DNA of 64,000 nt from Whitmania pigra (Eukaryota; Annelida; Clitellata; Hirudinida; Haemopidae), in assembly GCA_021613335.1 (NCBI GenBank), contig JAJTWR010000205.1:1082501-1146500 (forward strand). The letters run 5' to 3'. The translations under genes were made by a program, and so were the position numbers. Below the pieces are notes generated by a model. The model made no database searches. It worked only from the letters and a program-made list of their open reading frames with translations, and had not been told where the DNA came from. Positions 13,489 through 25,601 of this stretch are shown one piece after another. Position 1 is the first letter of the stretch. Every line of letters begins with the position of its first letter.

Positions 13489-15046
13489 TGCGGTAGTGTT
13501 TTTGGTAAAAGTAATAAATTGTATTATAAAAAAATGCTAGATTAAGGTAAAATAGTATGACCTAGTAATATAAAAATTATAAAAATGTAAAAGCACCCTT
13601 TTCACCATATGATTTCTTAACAATTTTTCCCATAAATATTTAACTACTTATTTAATCTAGACCGAAAATATTTTATGTTATCTAAATAATTATAATATTT
13701 AAAAATATTCATATAAATATATGTCTGTATATATATATAAATAATTAATGTTATATAAATATTATATATATAATTAAGTTAGAATATCGATATATACAAA
13801 TATTATTATTATTGTTATAATTATTATTATTATTATAAAAATACAAAATGGTTGACTATTTATATACAACACAAGATGCATTTGCTGAATTTTTTAGAAT
13901 TTCATATTAAACGTTGTTTTTAAAATAATAAGCCTTTAAATATCGCAAATTACTGAAGCGAACTTATTAAAAGAAAGTTGAAATTGTCAGCCGCTACATA
14001 AATTAACTTCGTTACTTAGCAAAATATTAAGTAGGTGACTTTCCAAATATTTCTTTCATAATTTTTATTAGCTGGCGACTAAACTGAATAACATCAACTG
14101 ATATCAAATTTACAAATTCGTATTTAATTCTAAAAAATAATTATTAAAATTACTTTGTTTTATTATTTACAAAATTAAATTTATTTGGTAATACACGATT
14201 TTCGCATGTTTTTTGACGTACATTGAAAATTTTGGCGAAAAAGTGTTTGATCGCCAGTTGGCTCTGAGTTAATGTGAATCTAGTAAAACATTTTAATAAA
14301 CCGCAACTAAATAAATCCAACGACATTTTCAGTTAGTTTGAAGTGTAAAATTACTGATTAATTTAACAAAAATTATTATGGCAAACTACAAGAGATTTTT
14401 TGAAACTAATTTAAGCCAACAAGTTAAGCTAGTTCATGCTGGCAATATAATTGTTCATTTTAATGATTATCATTTGGAAGTCAAAAGTGGTTCTTAACAC
14501 AACATATCGTTATTCATTTTATTTTACGTACATTATAATTATTATTTATTATTAATTTTTGATTTATGATATATTTATTATTGATGAATATTTATATTTA
14601 AATATGTTATTATATGTATTTTCATATTATTTAAATATTTAGATGTAACATTTATGAGTTTTAGGTAAAAACCCTTGAGGGATTAAAGAAATAACATTCA
14701 ATAACGAGGAAACCAAACACATATTTTTTTTCCGGTTCGCAATAAATATTCCGGTACGACACACTAAGTAGAGGTGACTTTTAAAAAATAAATAAAAAAT
14801 TCTTTCTTTTTTTACTGGAGCTATATGTTGATGACGACCTCGATGCAAATGATGTAAATATTTAAAGCGCCGAAAGTTGAAATTTTTTCTATCAGTTTGA
14901 AGATGCATTTTCACTTACAAAAGTGGCACAAATTCAAAATTTAACGAGTCCATATTACTAGCATAATACAATTATTATAAAAGCAAAACAAGACATTTAG
15001 AGAACTATTTTATTTAGTTTTCTTTTTCTGTTGGTTTTGTTCATTA
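13489..15046. other. Intergenic, no supported gene
   Basis: AT-rich DNA with a short ATT tract at about 13798-13835 and the recurrent box TAGGTGACTTTCC (14032-14044) and GAGGTGACTTTT (14771-14782). Confidence 0.55.
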
Positions 15047-15249
15047 TTCTGTTATAAAATTTATATTTAACAATGTAGTTTAATAAAATTTTAGTTAAGT
15101 GCAATATAATTTTAAATTTTTATGATTCTAGAGCTATTCATTTTCTTTCATCATAAACGGTGTGTCGGTTTGGAATATTTTCCTCCGCATCTTTGTCTTA
15201 GCTCTCGATTACTTGCAAGTATACTAAATTCTAGAAAAGATTAACAACA

Positions 15250-16025
15250 ATGGCTGGCAGTGCTTGGGACGAAGTTACTATTCTTAGGAAGAAGGTATCC
15301 AATGTGTCACAGTTCAAGTCGACCCAGGTTTTTGAAGTTTACTACTTTTTTTAAGTGTATCATTAAAAAATTTTTTTTGTCTAAAATTTGTAAATGGATG
15401 GAATTTCAAAATATTGTTTAACGCGGCATTGTCGTTTGATAGGCTATAAACGCTGCTCAAAGGAGGGGACTAGAAATTGAAACGACGAAGAAGTGTAAGT
15501 AAATCTGTCACAGTATTAACGAATTATGAAATTTATCCTGATTACTTTCAATTGCATCTAGATTTTGCTGGTCAAAACAAACAGCACCAAGTGAATAAGA
15601 ACGCTGCAAAACTTGATAGAGAAACTGAGGAATTTCACCACAGCACTGTTCCTCTTCATGTTGCACGACTAATTCAACTATCAAGACATGCCAAAGGTCT
15701 TACACAAAAGGACTTTGCAACAGTAAATATTTTAACATTATCTACTTATGCAATGACCATAGAATTACTTTTCTTATTGTTTTCAGAAAATTAACGAGAA
15801 ACCACAGGTTGTGAGTGATTATGAAAATGGAAGAGCAATCCCTAGCCAAGCCATTCTAACAAAGATGGAAAAAATTCTTGGTACGTAACTTTTACGTTTG
15901 AATATTTAAAGATATATCAGATAATTCATTAATTAATAACATTTTGCTAATTTGTTACAGAGGTGAAACTTAGGGGTAAGGAGAAGGGACAGCCTGTTCA
16001 TGCCAAGAAACCTGCTACCATGTGA
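15250..16025 (+). CDS. MBF1: Multiprotein bridging factor 1 / EDF1, copy B
   Basis: Exons 15250-15327, 15443-15494, 15562-15722, 15787-15880 and 15961-16025 are intact, in phase and have the same splice sites as copy A. The 149-aa product differs only at residue 19 (Val for Ala); one further exon-1 change (TCG to TCA) is silent. Introns are nearly identical too, with a one-base insertion in intron 1. The duplication is therefore very recent or homogenised by gene conversion. Both copies keep the same upstream region (GTGTCGGTTTGGAATATTTT), so both are probably expressed. A mis-assembled allele is a possible alternative, but the intervening unique hAT element argues against a simple assembly repeat. 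Confidence 0.95.
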
Positions 16026-16192
16026 GCTAACAAGAAGGTGTTTGATTTCTCCTTAAGCAGAATTATAAATAAAATTATGTATATATAGTTTGTTTAGTGA
16101 CCCTGCTACCATGTGAGCTAACAAGAAGGTGTTTGATTTCTCCTTAAGCAGAATTATAAATAAAATTATGTATATATAGTTTGTTTAGTGAC
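16011..16192 (+). repeat. 91-bp tandem duplication over the MBF1-B stop codon and 3' UTR
   Basis: Two adjacent 91-bp units (16011-16101, 16102-16192) each contain the last codons, the stop and AATAAA-bearing 3' UTR. They look identical by eye. MBF1-A lacks it. Confidence 0.95.
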
Positions 16193-16210
16193 CCAAAACG
16201 AGTCTTCAAA

Positions 16211-17508
16211 CATTATTTCAAACTGTTTAAGATGTTTGATATCATTTATTCTGCTTTGATATAATGAGAAATTAATAATTATTAGAACTTTGTTTTCAAT
16301 AAAATACATGAAATAGACTAATGCAAAAAATAAAATTAATAATAAATTAAATATTGGACATAATTTTTTCAAATTTTGTTTCTTTAATAACTACTACATA
16401 TATTACTTATAAAATATTGCATTTATGTTGTGCTTAATAATCTTTAAGAATGATTAAGATTTCAAATATTTAAAAAATTAAAATAAGAATTTTTAACATA
16501 AATTCATTAATGCATTTTTGGTTTCGCCCGGGATGTCGTCCAACAAATTAGGAAATTGTTTTTCGATGAGAAATGTTGTGGGATATTTCAAACCAATGAT
16601 CGCAAAGTTGTGTTGGAAATAATACCCACATATTTGCCTGATCGACATGCTTGCAGATACAATCTCATTTACACAAAAATAAATATCACTTTAAAATATA
16701 AATGCAATCAGCGACTGATTTCTAATAAATTTGTTGTGAAAATACATAATTTTAAGTAGTAAAATTTATAATAAATCAAAATGAGTTAACTGATAAGAAA
16801 TTACTAAATCATGAGAATACATATTAATATCATAAATAAAACATTAAGCTTTACCGGGCTGTTTGCATTTGTTATTTTTATTTTTCATTTTTGGACTTTT
16901 TATCAAAAATTGATTCTCCAGAACTAACAACGCATTGAAGTCCCACATTTGCTTTTCGTTTATTAGAATAGTATTGTTTTAAGAAGTGGTGGTTCAAAGT
17001 AATGTTTTTTGTTAGTCAATAAAATTATTAATTAAATCACATTTCATTATTGTTATACATAATCTTATTAAAAATATAAATAATTCAAATTAAAAATATT
17101 TTTATAAATATTATAAATAGTAAAACATAGATTATAAATTGTTTGATTAAGCCGTTATAATTGTTGCATTTAATAAATTATTAAATTAGTTTTTAAAGTT
17201 TTTAAAATCTAATCATATAAACGATTTCAACATGGTTCCGAAAAATTCCGAATCTCTAATTTTTTAGAATTACTAGAATTAATTAATTTTTTTTTCTGAA
17301 TTCTATAGAAGACATTACACAAGAAATTTTACAGAGATGGTTGTAGAAAGTTTAATATTAATAAATATAATTAATAAATTATAATAATATTTAAGGATAG
17401 CTTTGATTTAAAAAAAGTGCTTTTAATGGTTAAAATATGAATTAAAACTATTTCAATAAATTTCTTAGTTTTTGAAATTTAGGTAAAACGAAATTTGTAA
17501 GCGTCGAG
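16211..17508. other. Intergenic, no supported gene
   Basis: AT-rich. A more GC-rich island at about 16520-16670 holds a 67-codon frame (16556-16759) with no recognisable domain. It may be a decayed exon or transposon fragment. Confidence 0.5.
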
Positions 17509-17509
17509 C

Positions 17510-17601
17510 TATAATAATAATAATAATAATAATAAGAATAATAATAATAATAGAATAATAATAATAAGAATAATAATAATAATAAATAATAATAATAATA
17601 A

Positions 17602-17700
<99 letters not shown>

Positions 17701-17704
17701 AATC

Positions 17705-17764
<60 letters not shown>

Positions 17765-17767
17765 TAA

Positions 17768-17807
<40 letters not shown>

Positions 17808-17835
17808 CATAATAATAATAATAATAATAATAATC

Positions 17836-17870
<35 letters not shown>

Positions 17871-17880
17871 TAATAATAAA
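17510..17880. repeat. (TAA)n microsatellite abutting duplicated block, copy 1
   Basis: About 370 bp of TAA units with ACT and ATC interruptions, ending directly at the 642-bp block. Confidence 0.97.
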
Positions 17881-18522
17881 GGCTCATTTAATAAATATAT
17901 TAATAAATGTTAATTCATAATATTAAGTTATTATGATGATCTATGTAAACATGCTTCAATAGATATTTTATATAAAATATCATATCAAATACATTTTCAT
18001 TTAAAATAATAATATAAACAAATTTATTAACGTTTTAACTTTTTTTTCTAAATTTAAACAAATATATCTTCCACTCTAAAAGTCACCACGTTGCAACTGT
18101 GGTCACTAAGAATTAAGAAGAACATAGACAGCATTAATGCACTTGAACCTAAACGCAGTCTCCAAACATTATCCATAAAGTCAGTCTGTGATTCAACAGT
18201 AGGGCTTCATTGCTTGATTAGTTTTACATTTGTTTTCGGCTTTAAGCAGTGGTGTTATACTTCAGAAAAATTCGTAAATAACATTTTCTTATAAAACTCA
18301 AAATATTACAGCAGAATTCAATATCTTTTAATAAAAACGTTATATTTATTAAATTATAAAAATATTTTTAAATCAATATACTAAACTAAATTAAGAACAT
18401 TATCAATTTAACAAATTAAACTCTTTATTATCACAAGCCATTTCACAATGTAGGAGCCTAACGCCCTAATTACATTACATTTCAATTCCCTCCCGATGTA
18501 TTTGGTAATTTTTAAGAAAAAA
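17881..18522. repeat. 642-bp duplicated block, copy 1
   Basis: It matches 21570-22211 over its full length with no indel and only two substitutions seen by eye (around 18130 and 18210). Both copies are preceded by a TAA array, and similarity stops abruptly after TTTTTAAGAAAAAA. It contains a shared 67-codon frame (18091-18294) without recognisable domain. It could be a non-autonomous mobile element with a triplet tail or a segmental duplication. Confidence 0.93.
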
Positions 18523-18624
18523 GTATTTGAAGAGTTTATGTTTCTCTTAACCGACTCACAATGTGTCACTTTCCAACACCAAAAAAGATGAATTAAAAAT
18601 GATTTAAAGCTCTAATTTTCATCT

Positions 18625-19920
18625 TTAAAAGACCTGAACTTCACACAAGATCATGGAGACAAATTTAGGATCGTTGAGTACAATTAGTTGAACAATGACG
18701 TATCTCACAGGTTGATTTTCGTTGGTTGAACAATTGATTTCAAGCCAGGCACAACCAGCAGTCGGTATATTAGGGCTGATTCCACACAAAGGATAAGTGT
18801 TTCTTACTGGTCTATTCACGAGCCAGGAATCATTGGTGAGGCCGATTGTCAGGTTACGAGAGGAGACTACTTTAAATGTGAAAATTAAATGTATAATATA
18901 AATCTAAATTCTTCAAAATAATATTTTTAACTATTGGGAGTGACCTAAGACTTCAACATAAAATTTTAATTTGTACATCAGGCACAACAAACATTTTGGA
19001 ACATTTAAATTCAAACAGATAAATAAAATTTTATGACTCACTGAATTCAAAATATATCAGGTGTTTATTTTAATAATATACAAAACACTTACAAACTTAC
19101 CACCACTACAACACAAAACTCAAACTTGAATTCCACCACTACTCGACTTGATTGACACTTACAGTTGCCTCAAATCCACCATGAACCAGTTCTCTTTACC
19201 AGAAACAAACCTAGTTTGAGCACATTGTGCATTCACGAAATCAACTCCAAAGAAATCATCCATTGCCAGCCATGACGAGCATATACCGGTAGCCCTAATT
19301 GTTGTTGAACTCAGACATGTTTCTCTTTTTAAGGCAAGGTTTCCACTCGCTGAAATTTGAAAATCACAATGTTATAAAAATAAAAAAAAAACATTCTATT
19401 AATCAGCATCAATAACTGCTCAATAATGAAAAATAAACTCCAGTTTTTACAATGCTTACTTGGCAGGACAATCATGGAAAGCATCTACAACGAAGATATC
19501 AATGTCACGAGAAGCATTCAAAAGCCAATTCATCGTATTTGATTTTAAATTATTTAATTTATTTTCCAACAAAAAGTTTACAAATTGGCCAAATTGGCTA
19601 GATGCAGCAGGCGCTATTAAACTCACGTAGTTGTAACATTGAGGTGAGGATGTGATCTTGGAGGGAGCGGATTTAAACAACTGACAAGTTTTATTGTTTT
19701 CCAAATAGTTGAAGCTGGTGCAGTTCATCTGAATCTTGCAAATCATTGCACACCAGCTTTTGGTTTTCACTTCTGTTTCAACAGAAGAGGGAAGGTCCAA
19801 AGCACATCCCGTTTGGCCATTACAATCGAGTGTCTTCTGAAATGTGCTTCTGAAACCAGATTCTGAACTCTTAACGAGGGTATAACTCAGTAAAGCTAAT
19901 AATATTGTGATGGAAACCAT
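18625..19920 (-). pseudogene. PAN/apple plus fucolectin-type (F5/8 C-like) secreted protein, copy 1, probably damaged
   Basis: Exon 1 (19920-19627, 98 codons) encodes a signal peptide (MVSITILLALLSYTLV) and a PAN/apple domain with Cys in GCALDLP, SWCAMICKIQMNC and NKTCQLF. A 25-nt exon (19484-19460) follows, then the lectin exon from 19349 (GNLALKRETC, SSWLAMDD, NWFMVDLRQ). The last exon (18869-18625) ends in CEVQVF and a stop. Compared with the intact paralogue at 56445-57970, the lectin exon has a disrupted sequence after RQ: a TAA stop, or a GTAAGT donor at 19162 in the wrong phase for the next exon. I could not join it to the last exon in frame. It is a decayed copy or one with an unseen exon. 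Confidence 0.75.
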
Positions 19921-19981
19921 TTTGTAGCATCAAAAAAAGCAAACTGTCTTAAAATCAAATAGTCCCTTCCGAATTTTACGA

Positions 19982-19989
19982 CTTTTATA
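19982..19989 (-). promoter_or_regulatory. TATA box of PAN-lectin copy 1
   Basis: TATAAAAG lies 62 bp upstream of the start codon. The paralogue has the same TATAAAAGTC context at a similar distance, which supports function. Confidence 0.6.
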
Positions 19990-21305
19990 AAAAAATATAA
20001 CTGATAATTTTAATATTAGAATCACGAAAGGAAAGAAAAAAAGTTGATTTGAAGACAAATGAATCACATCATGCAACCATACGTTTTTAATGACTAGCCA
20101 TTATGACAACCTCAATAGCTCTTACGAATTTTGAATGTGGAAGCACAATGCTCGAGGCTTATTATCGAAGATATTTTTAGCAAACCTTTGCAGAAAAATA
20201 TTTTCAACGGGGTAATAAAATTTTAATGTAAATTAAATTTATAAATTAATTTATCATCATCATCATCATCATCATCGTCATCCTCATCGTCATCATCATC
20301 ATTATCATCATCATCGTTGTTAATATTAGTATAATCAACGTTAATGCGCTAATTTTTGTACTGTGAAAATAATTAGCGCGATGATTTTATTAATTTATCT
20401 AGTATTGTCAACTAAATTTTTTGTTTTGTAAATTCTTGTTAATTATTTTTTTATTCATTTATTTATATCTATATAAATTTAAATTTATATTGTATCTTAT
20501 TATCCTCGAGCATCGGGTTATTTCACCACTCTCACCTGATCCCTGAAAGATGTTGATGTGTGTCACAATCTTGTGCAATGGTAATTGTTCAAATGGTTGA
20601 TTATAATTGCAATAAAACTACAATGGTTTTGCAACGTCAGCGTCAACGTCGTTGTCATCACCATCATCATCATCATCATCATCATTACCATCATTATTTG
20701 TTTTTATTAATACGTCAGGCTTTATACTCAATCTACCACGCATCTTATCCGACCAAAAATTGACTCACCTATATTATTATTATTTTTACTGCTTGGCATC
20801 AAGATATTATAGTTCAATTTTCTGAGTAGAGGTGACTTTTAAAAGTTAATTCAAAACTACAATATTATATTAATAACTATAATAATTATAATAACGATAA
20901 TAATTATAATATTATTATCTATATTAAAATATTGTAATGATGTTATTAACTGTATACATAATTTTATTCGTTAGAGAATTTAAGGTTTAAATTATTCATC
21001 AGAATGCAAAACAAGACATACAAATAATAATATATAACATGAAATTAAAATAAATTTAGCAAATACTTCTTATATTTTACATATATCGACATCCTAAGTT
21101 AATAAAACTTATGGTTGTATTAAAATTAAAAGGTTACATTCAAATATTGCAAGAATTTAATATTTTATTTGTTTCCGGATAAATTATTTAACGCACAATT
21201 GCTGCTTTTAAAACTCATACCTGAGCAGAATAGTCGGTTATGAATGTAACGAAAATATTTTCAACGATACAAGATAAGTTGAACTGTTTTGTATCCCACC
21301 GAGGG
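19990..21305. other. Intergenic with ATC microsatellites
   Basis: ATC-type tracts lie at about 20252-20325 and 20657-20700. The recurrent box GAGGTGACTTTT is at 20829-20840. The 67-codon frame around the second ATC tract is not a credible gene. Confidence 0.55.
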
Positions 21306-21569
<264 letters not shown>

Positions 21570-22211
21570 GGCTCATTTAATAAATATATTAATAAATGTT
21601 AATTCATAATATTAAGTTATTATGATGATCTATGTAAACATGCTTCAATAGATATTTTATATAAAATATCATATCAAATACATTTTCATTTAAAATAATA
21701 ATATAAACAAATTTATTAACGTTTTAACTTTTTTTTCTAAATTTAAACAAATATATCTTCCACTCTAAAAGTCACCACGTTGCAACTGTGGTCACTAAGA
21801 ATTAAGAAGAACATAGACAACATTAATGCACTTGAACCTAAACGCAGTCTCCAAACATTATCCATAAAGTCAGTCTGTGATTCAACAGTAGGGCTTCATC
21901 GCTTGATTAGTTTTACATTTGTTTTCGGCTTTAAGCAGTGGTGTTATACTTCAGAAAAATTCGTAAATAACATTTTCTTATAAAACTCAAAATATTACAG
22001 CAGAATTCAATATCTTTTAATAAAAACGTTATATTTATTAAATTATAAAAATATTTTTAAATCAATATACTAAACTAAATTAAGAACATTATCAATTTAA
22101 CAAATTAAACTCTTTATTATCACAAGCCATTTCACAATGTAGGAGCCTAACGCCCTAATTACATTACATTTCAATTCCCTCCCGATGTATTTGGTAATTT
22201 TTAAGAAAAAA
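21570..22211. repeat. 642-bp duplicated block, copy 2
   Basis: Near-identical partner of 17881-18522, offset 3,689 bp. The flanks on both sides differ from copy 1. Confidence 0.93.
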
Positions 22212-24120
22212 CAATTTTAAAAAGAACTAAAATTAAACGGATTACTTGGAATTCATAGATGCAAATCCGCACTTAAACAATGAGAATATTTTAAATGAAT
22301 GAAATATTCTTTCCAAATGGTAACCAGCAGTCCTTTAAGTAAATAAGCCCCTCACAGTAACTCGAGCAGTTGAAAAATAATATTATTTAATTTATACAAT
22401 TTAAAATAAATTCTTGCAAAATTGAAAGTTTTACTACATAGGTATGTAAATTATTTTCAACTGGGTGTTTTTTGGACTGTAATTAAATTTGAATCGAGAA
22501 TAGTTAATGAAGATTAAATGAAATACATATAGAATAATAATTCTAAGGTATGAGGCCATTGTTTGGATCTATAATTAATTTTGAATCATCAGTAGTTAAT
22601 GAAGGTTAGATATTTTATAATAATTTGTGAAGCCATCTAATGTCTATAACTATAGAGCTTTTAATTGGCTAATTAGTTTAGTCACTATAAAAGTGATCCC
22701 TAAACTTTTAGGAAATTTTAGAGTAATTTGGACAAACCACCATAAATAATCACATCCCAACACGGGATTATAAAAATAGGACATATGAAGAAAATAAAGT
22801 ATTCAGCAGTGGAAAGCCATTTTGTTTATGCTTGCTGGAATTTCTGCGCCGAGGTGACTTTCGCGAAGAAACAATTGTGAATTAAATAGTTTAGTCAGCA
22901 ATTAATAAAATATCAAATTCATCAAGTATTCAGATGAATTTTTTAAATTTAGTTCAAATTTTTGCTAAATTTAAATATCATAACACAAGAGGAAGAAATT
23001 CGCTAATACTTTTTTGGTTAAAATATTGGCATCTATTAATTAGTAACGCCCAAAAACTATTTGATATTATTATTACGGGTGCTACACTTTGAACCTACAA
23101 AATAGGCATGCACGTTCTGTTGATGTGGTTATGAATGGATGTTTTATAATTCATGTCTTATTATAATATTTATTAATTGCTTAGATAAAAATTGCAATTG
23201 ATTTTAAAAATTATGAATACCCTGTTATTACAGTTACGAAATACAATTTTTGAAGGTATGGCAAACATAAGAAGAATTTAATAAAACTTTATATTTTATT
23301 ACTTTAATTAAATTGTATTAAGCTATAAATGTTCACAGTTAATAAATATGCATTTAAGTTATTATTCTTGTAAGTTTTATGGTGTTCTTTAGTTAATTGT
23401 TCAATTAAGATTATGATGTTTTCAATAAAATAAATTAAATAGACCTAAGTATTGCTTCAAATGCAAATTAAAATTACTGCTTAATTGACTCAATGATTAT
23501 TATTAATTTTTCTTTTAAAATTAAGAATTATTTTTAGTTTTTAAAAATTAATTAGAATTTTAATATTAAAAAATGAAAATAAAACTGATTAAACGTAAAA
23601 AATGACGTATCCATTGATTAATAGAAAATAAAGAGGCCAGTGTTAGATTTTAGGATTTCAACAATGACAACTGAAAGATATAAAAACACAATGTATTCAA
23701 GGTACGCTTAGCCAAAGCGTCTCTGAGCTACATCGGTGACTGTGGCTCTACATAATTGAAAACAACTTGTAATTGTAATTGTAATTGTAATTGTAACTTC
23801 ATTTATATAGCGCCATATGCATAGCGTCAGAGGCGCTACATAATTTGAAAAGGATTTTTATTGATTCCTCCACAAAACACCAACAAGCCGCGACATCCCA
23901 ACCAGTCCTTGTAATGCAGGAAATTGCAAATTTAACGAGGCAAAATAGAGATAAAATGCTAAATAAGCCTCTTGATATTATTCTATTGAGGTGGCTTTTA
24001 AAATAAACAATTGTAAATAAAGTAATTTATCAAATAGTAAAATATAATTAAATAAAATATAATAAATAATTGAGCCGTTAATATATAATTATAAAATATT
24101 AGTACGGAAGAATATTAAAT
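22212..24120. other. Gene-free AT-rich DNA with degenerate repeats
   Basis: It contains a degenerate repeat at about 22720-22890 (ATCCCAACACGGGAT hairpin, then GAGGTGACTTTC at 22851-22862), a second box GAGGTGGCTTTT at 23988-23999, and the reversed SINE tail at 23768-23845. No supported gene. Confidence 0.6.
23768..23845 (-). mobile_element. SINE 3'-tail fragment
   Basis: The minus strand has CCTCTGACGCTATGCATATG, GCGCTATATAAATGAAGTTAC and then a run of TTACAA-type hexamers. This is the 3' end of the tRNA-derived SINE family seen in full at 54528. Confidence 0.85.
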
Positions 24121-24650
24121 ATTACGTTGCTTATTATCTTCACTACAATGTTGATTATTGTTTTTGTAGTTTATAAATAATTTCACTAATCCCGGTCAAT
24201 AAATGAAAAGAAGGTATTGTTTCGATACTTTTAGCGACTAATATTTTGCAACAATTTACAAAAATTAATAATTTACCATCGTCAACATCACCATCATCAT
24301 CATCATCGTTATTATTAATTCAAACTATTAAATGCAGTCACTAACAGGCAAACACTTTTTATCAAGGTGCTTCAAAAAAATTCAAAGATAACGCGAGACC
24401 GAATAACAGTAAAATAAATATAACAATAAAATTGCTAAAAAGCACAAATAAACACCACAAATTCATTTCTTGTTCTGCCGATCGGCTCCCAAAAACCTTT
24501 ACACATACTTTATGTCAGCGCTTGGATTCAAGTTTTAAATTCTAAAAACGTTGTCATGCAAACTTATCAGAGGTGGCTTTAGAAATTATAATTAATTGTA
24601 GTTCTGGCAATTTTTGACGATTTTCAGAAATAGTCGTGATACTGAAAAAT
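24121..24650. repeat. LINE-flanking duplicated locus, left copy
   Basis: Shares a long collinear similarity with 28213-29040: TTTCACTAATCCCGGTCA, TGTTTCGATACTTT, a CATCATCAT tract, CACTAACAGGCAAACACTTT, TCGGCTCCCAAAAA, TTGTCATGCAAACTTATCAG and GAGGTGGCTTTAG. The two copies flank the LINE. Confidence 0.85.
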
Positions 24651-24863
24651 AATAATAATAATAATAAATAAATAAAATAATAATAATAATAATAAAACAA
24701 TTAAAAAGATTGAATCAAAATATCGCTCGGGTAAACAACACGTCCGACTGTTGGCTAAAATAAACTAACTTAAACTATTCTAACGTTGATAATTTCAAAA
24801 GAAACGTTGTTGGAACTTATCGTAGTGACTTATTGCTTCTTTTCGGCTAATTTTAAAGTCAAT

Positions 24864-25601
24864 ATGCCGAGAACTGAAAAACCGTCTATCTCCGAGGATT
24901 GTATGAGAGACGTTCTCGTAGAAATGACGGACTCACTGTGTGCAAAACTGACCCTAATGAATGAAAAGATAATGCTTTCTGTCACCGAAAAGCTTAACGA
25001 GTGTTTCAGCAAATCAATGGAGCTACTGACAAAGACTTTTCAGAACATGATGACACAGGTAACCAAATCAATGGCCGAGTGTTTTCAGAATGCACTCGCC
25101 CCAGTATTGCAGAGGCTGGATTCAATTGACAAAAAAACAGAGTTTAAAGAAAAGACGAGCGATGACAGAAATGAGGCAGTAAAGATCGCCACAAAGACAT
25201 TATTGGACTTTGAAAGAGAGAGGGAAGAGAAGAAGCGTAGAGCCAGCAATATCATTGTCTCAGGCCTACCTCCTCGACCAAATGTCAAGGACGCTGATCT
25301 GTTTGGAGATTTCTGCCAAAACAACCTGACTGTAAAGCCTCGAGTGATTGCAACCAGACGACTGGGCAGAGATAGCCAAAATCTCAATGCTAAGCTCTGT
25401 GTTACATTGGAGAATGTTGAGGCGGTTAAGGATGTAATTTCATCATCCAGACTCCTTCGCGCCTCACAAGACTCCGAAGTCAGGAGAGTATTTTTCAATC
25501 CTGACCTCACCCGTCTGCAGTCTGAAGAGGCGTACGCTCGCAGATTGGCCAAACGTTCTTCTAGAACTCAGAAGGATACTACAACTCAGCCCTTTCCATA
25601 A
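24864..25601 (+). CDS. LINE ORF1 (RNA-binding/chaperone protein)
   Basis: An open frame of 245 codons from the ATG at 24864 (MPRTEKPSISEDCM). The frame is open upstream to 24786, but the internal Met fits better. Residues about 20-130 are predicted helical/coiled-coil and Met-rich. The central segment KKRRASNIIVSGLPPRP followed by a basic, Arg-rich C-terminus is typical of CR1/Jockey ORF1 proteins that bind element RNA. Intact. The start of the ORF2 frame overlaps its end, so ORF2 has no separate obvious ATG before the endonuclease. Confidence 0.85.
   Translation: MPRTEKPSISEDCMRDVLVEMTDSLCAKLTLMNEKIMLSVTEKLNECFSKSMELLTKTFQNMMTQVTKSMAECFQNALAPVLQRLDSIDKKTEFKEKTSDDRNEAVKIATKTLLDFEREREEKKRRASNIIVSGLPPRPNVKDADLFGDFCQNNLTVKPRVIATRRLGRDSQNLNAKLCVTLENVEAVKDVISSSRLLRASQDSEVRRVFFNPDLTRLQSEEAYARRLAKRSSRTQKDTTTQPFP

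Larger units (their letters stand above)
15047..16210 (+). repeat. Segmental duplication, copy B (contains MBF1-B)
   Basis: Second copy of 10270-11350, including near-identical introns. Within it, a 91-bp unit is repeated in tandem at 16011-16101 and 16102-16192. Confidence 0.9.

Noticed and set aside
19456..19626. Extension of the PAN open frame to DAFHDCPAK
   Set aside because: Using this frame makes the junction to the lectin exon out of phase in both paralogues; splicing at GTGAGT and a 25-nt exon fits both.
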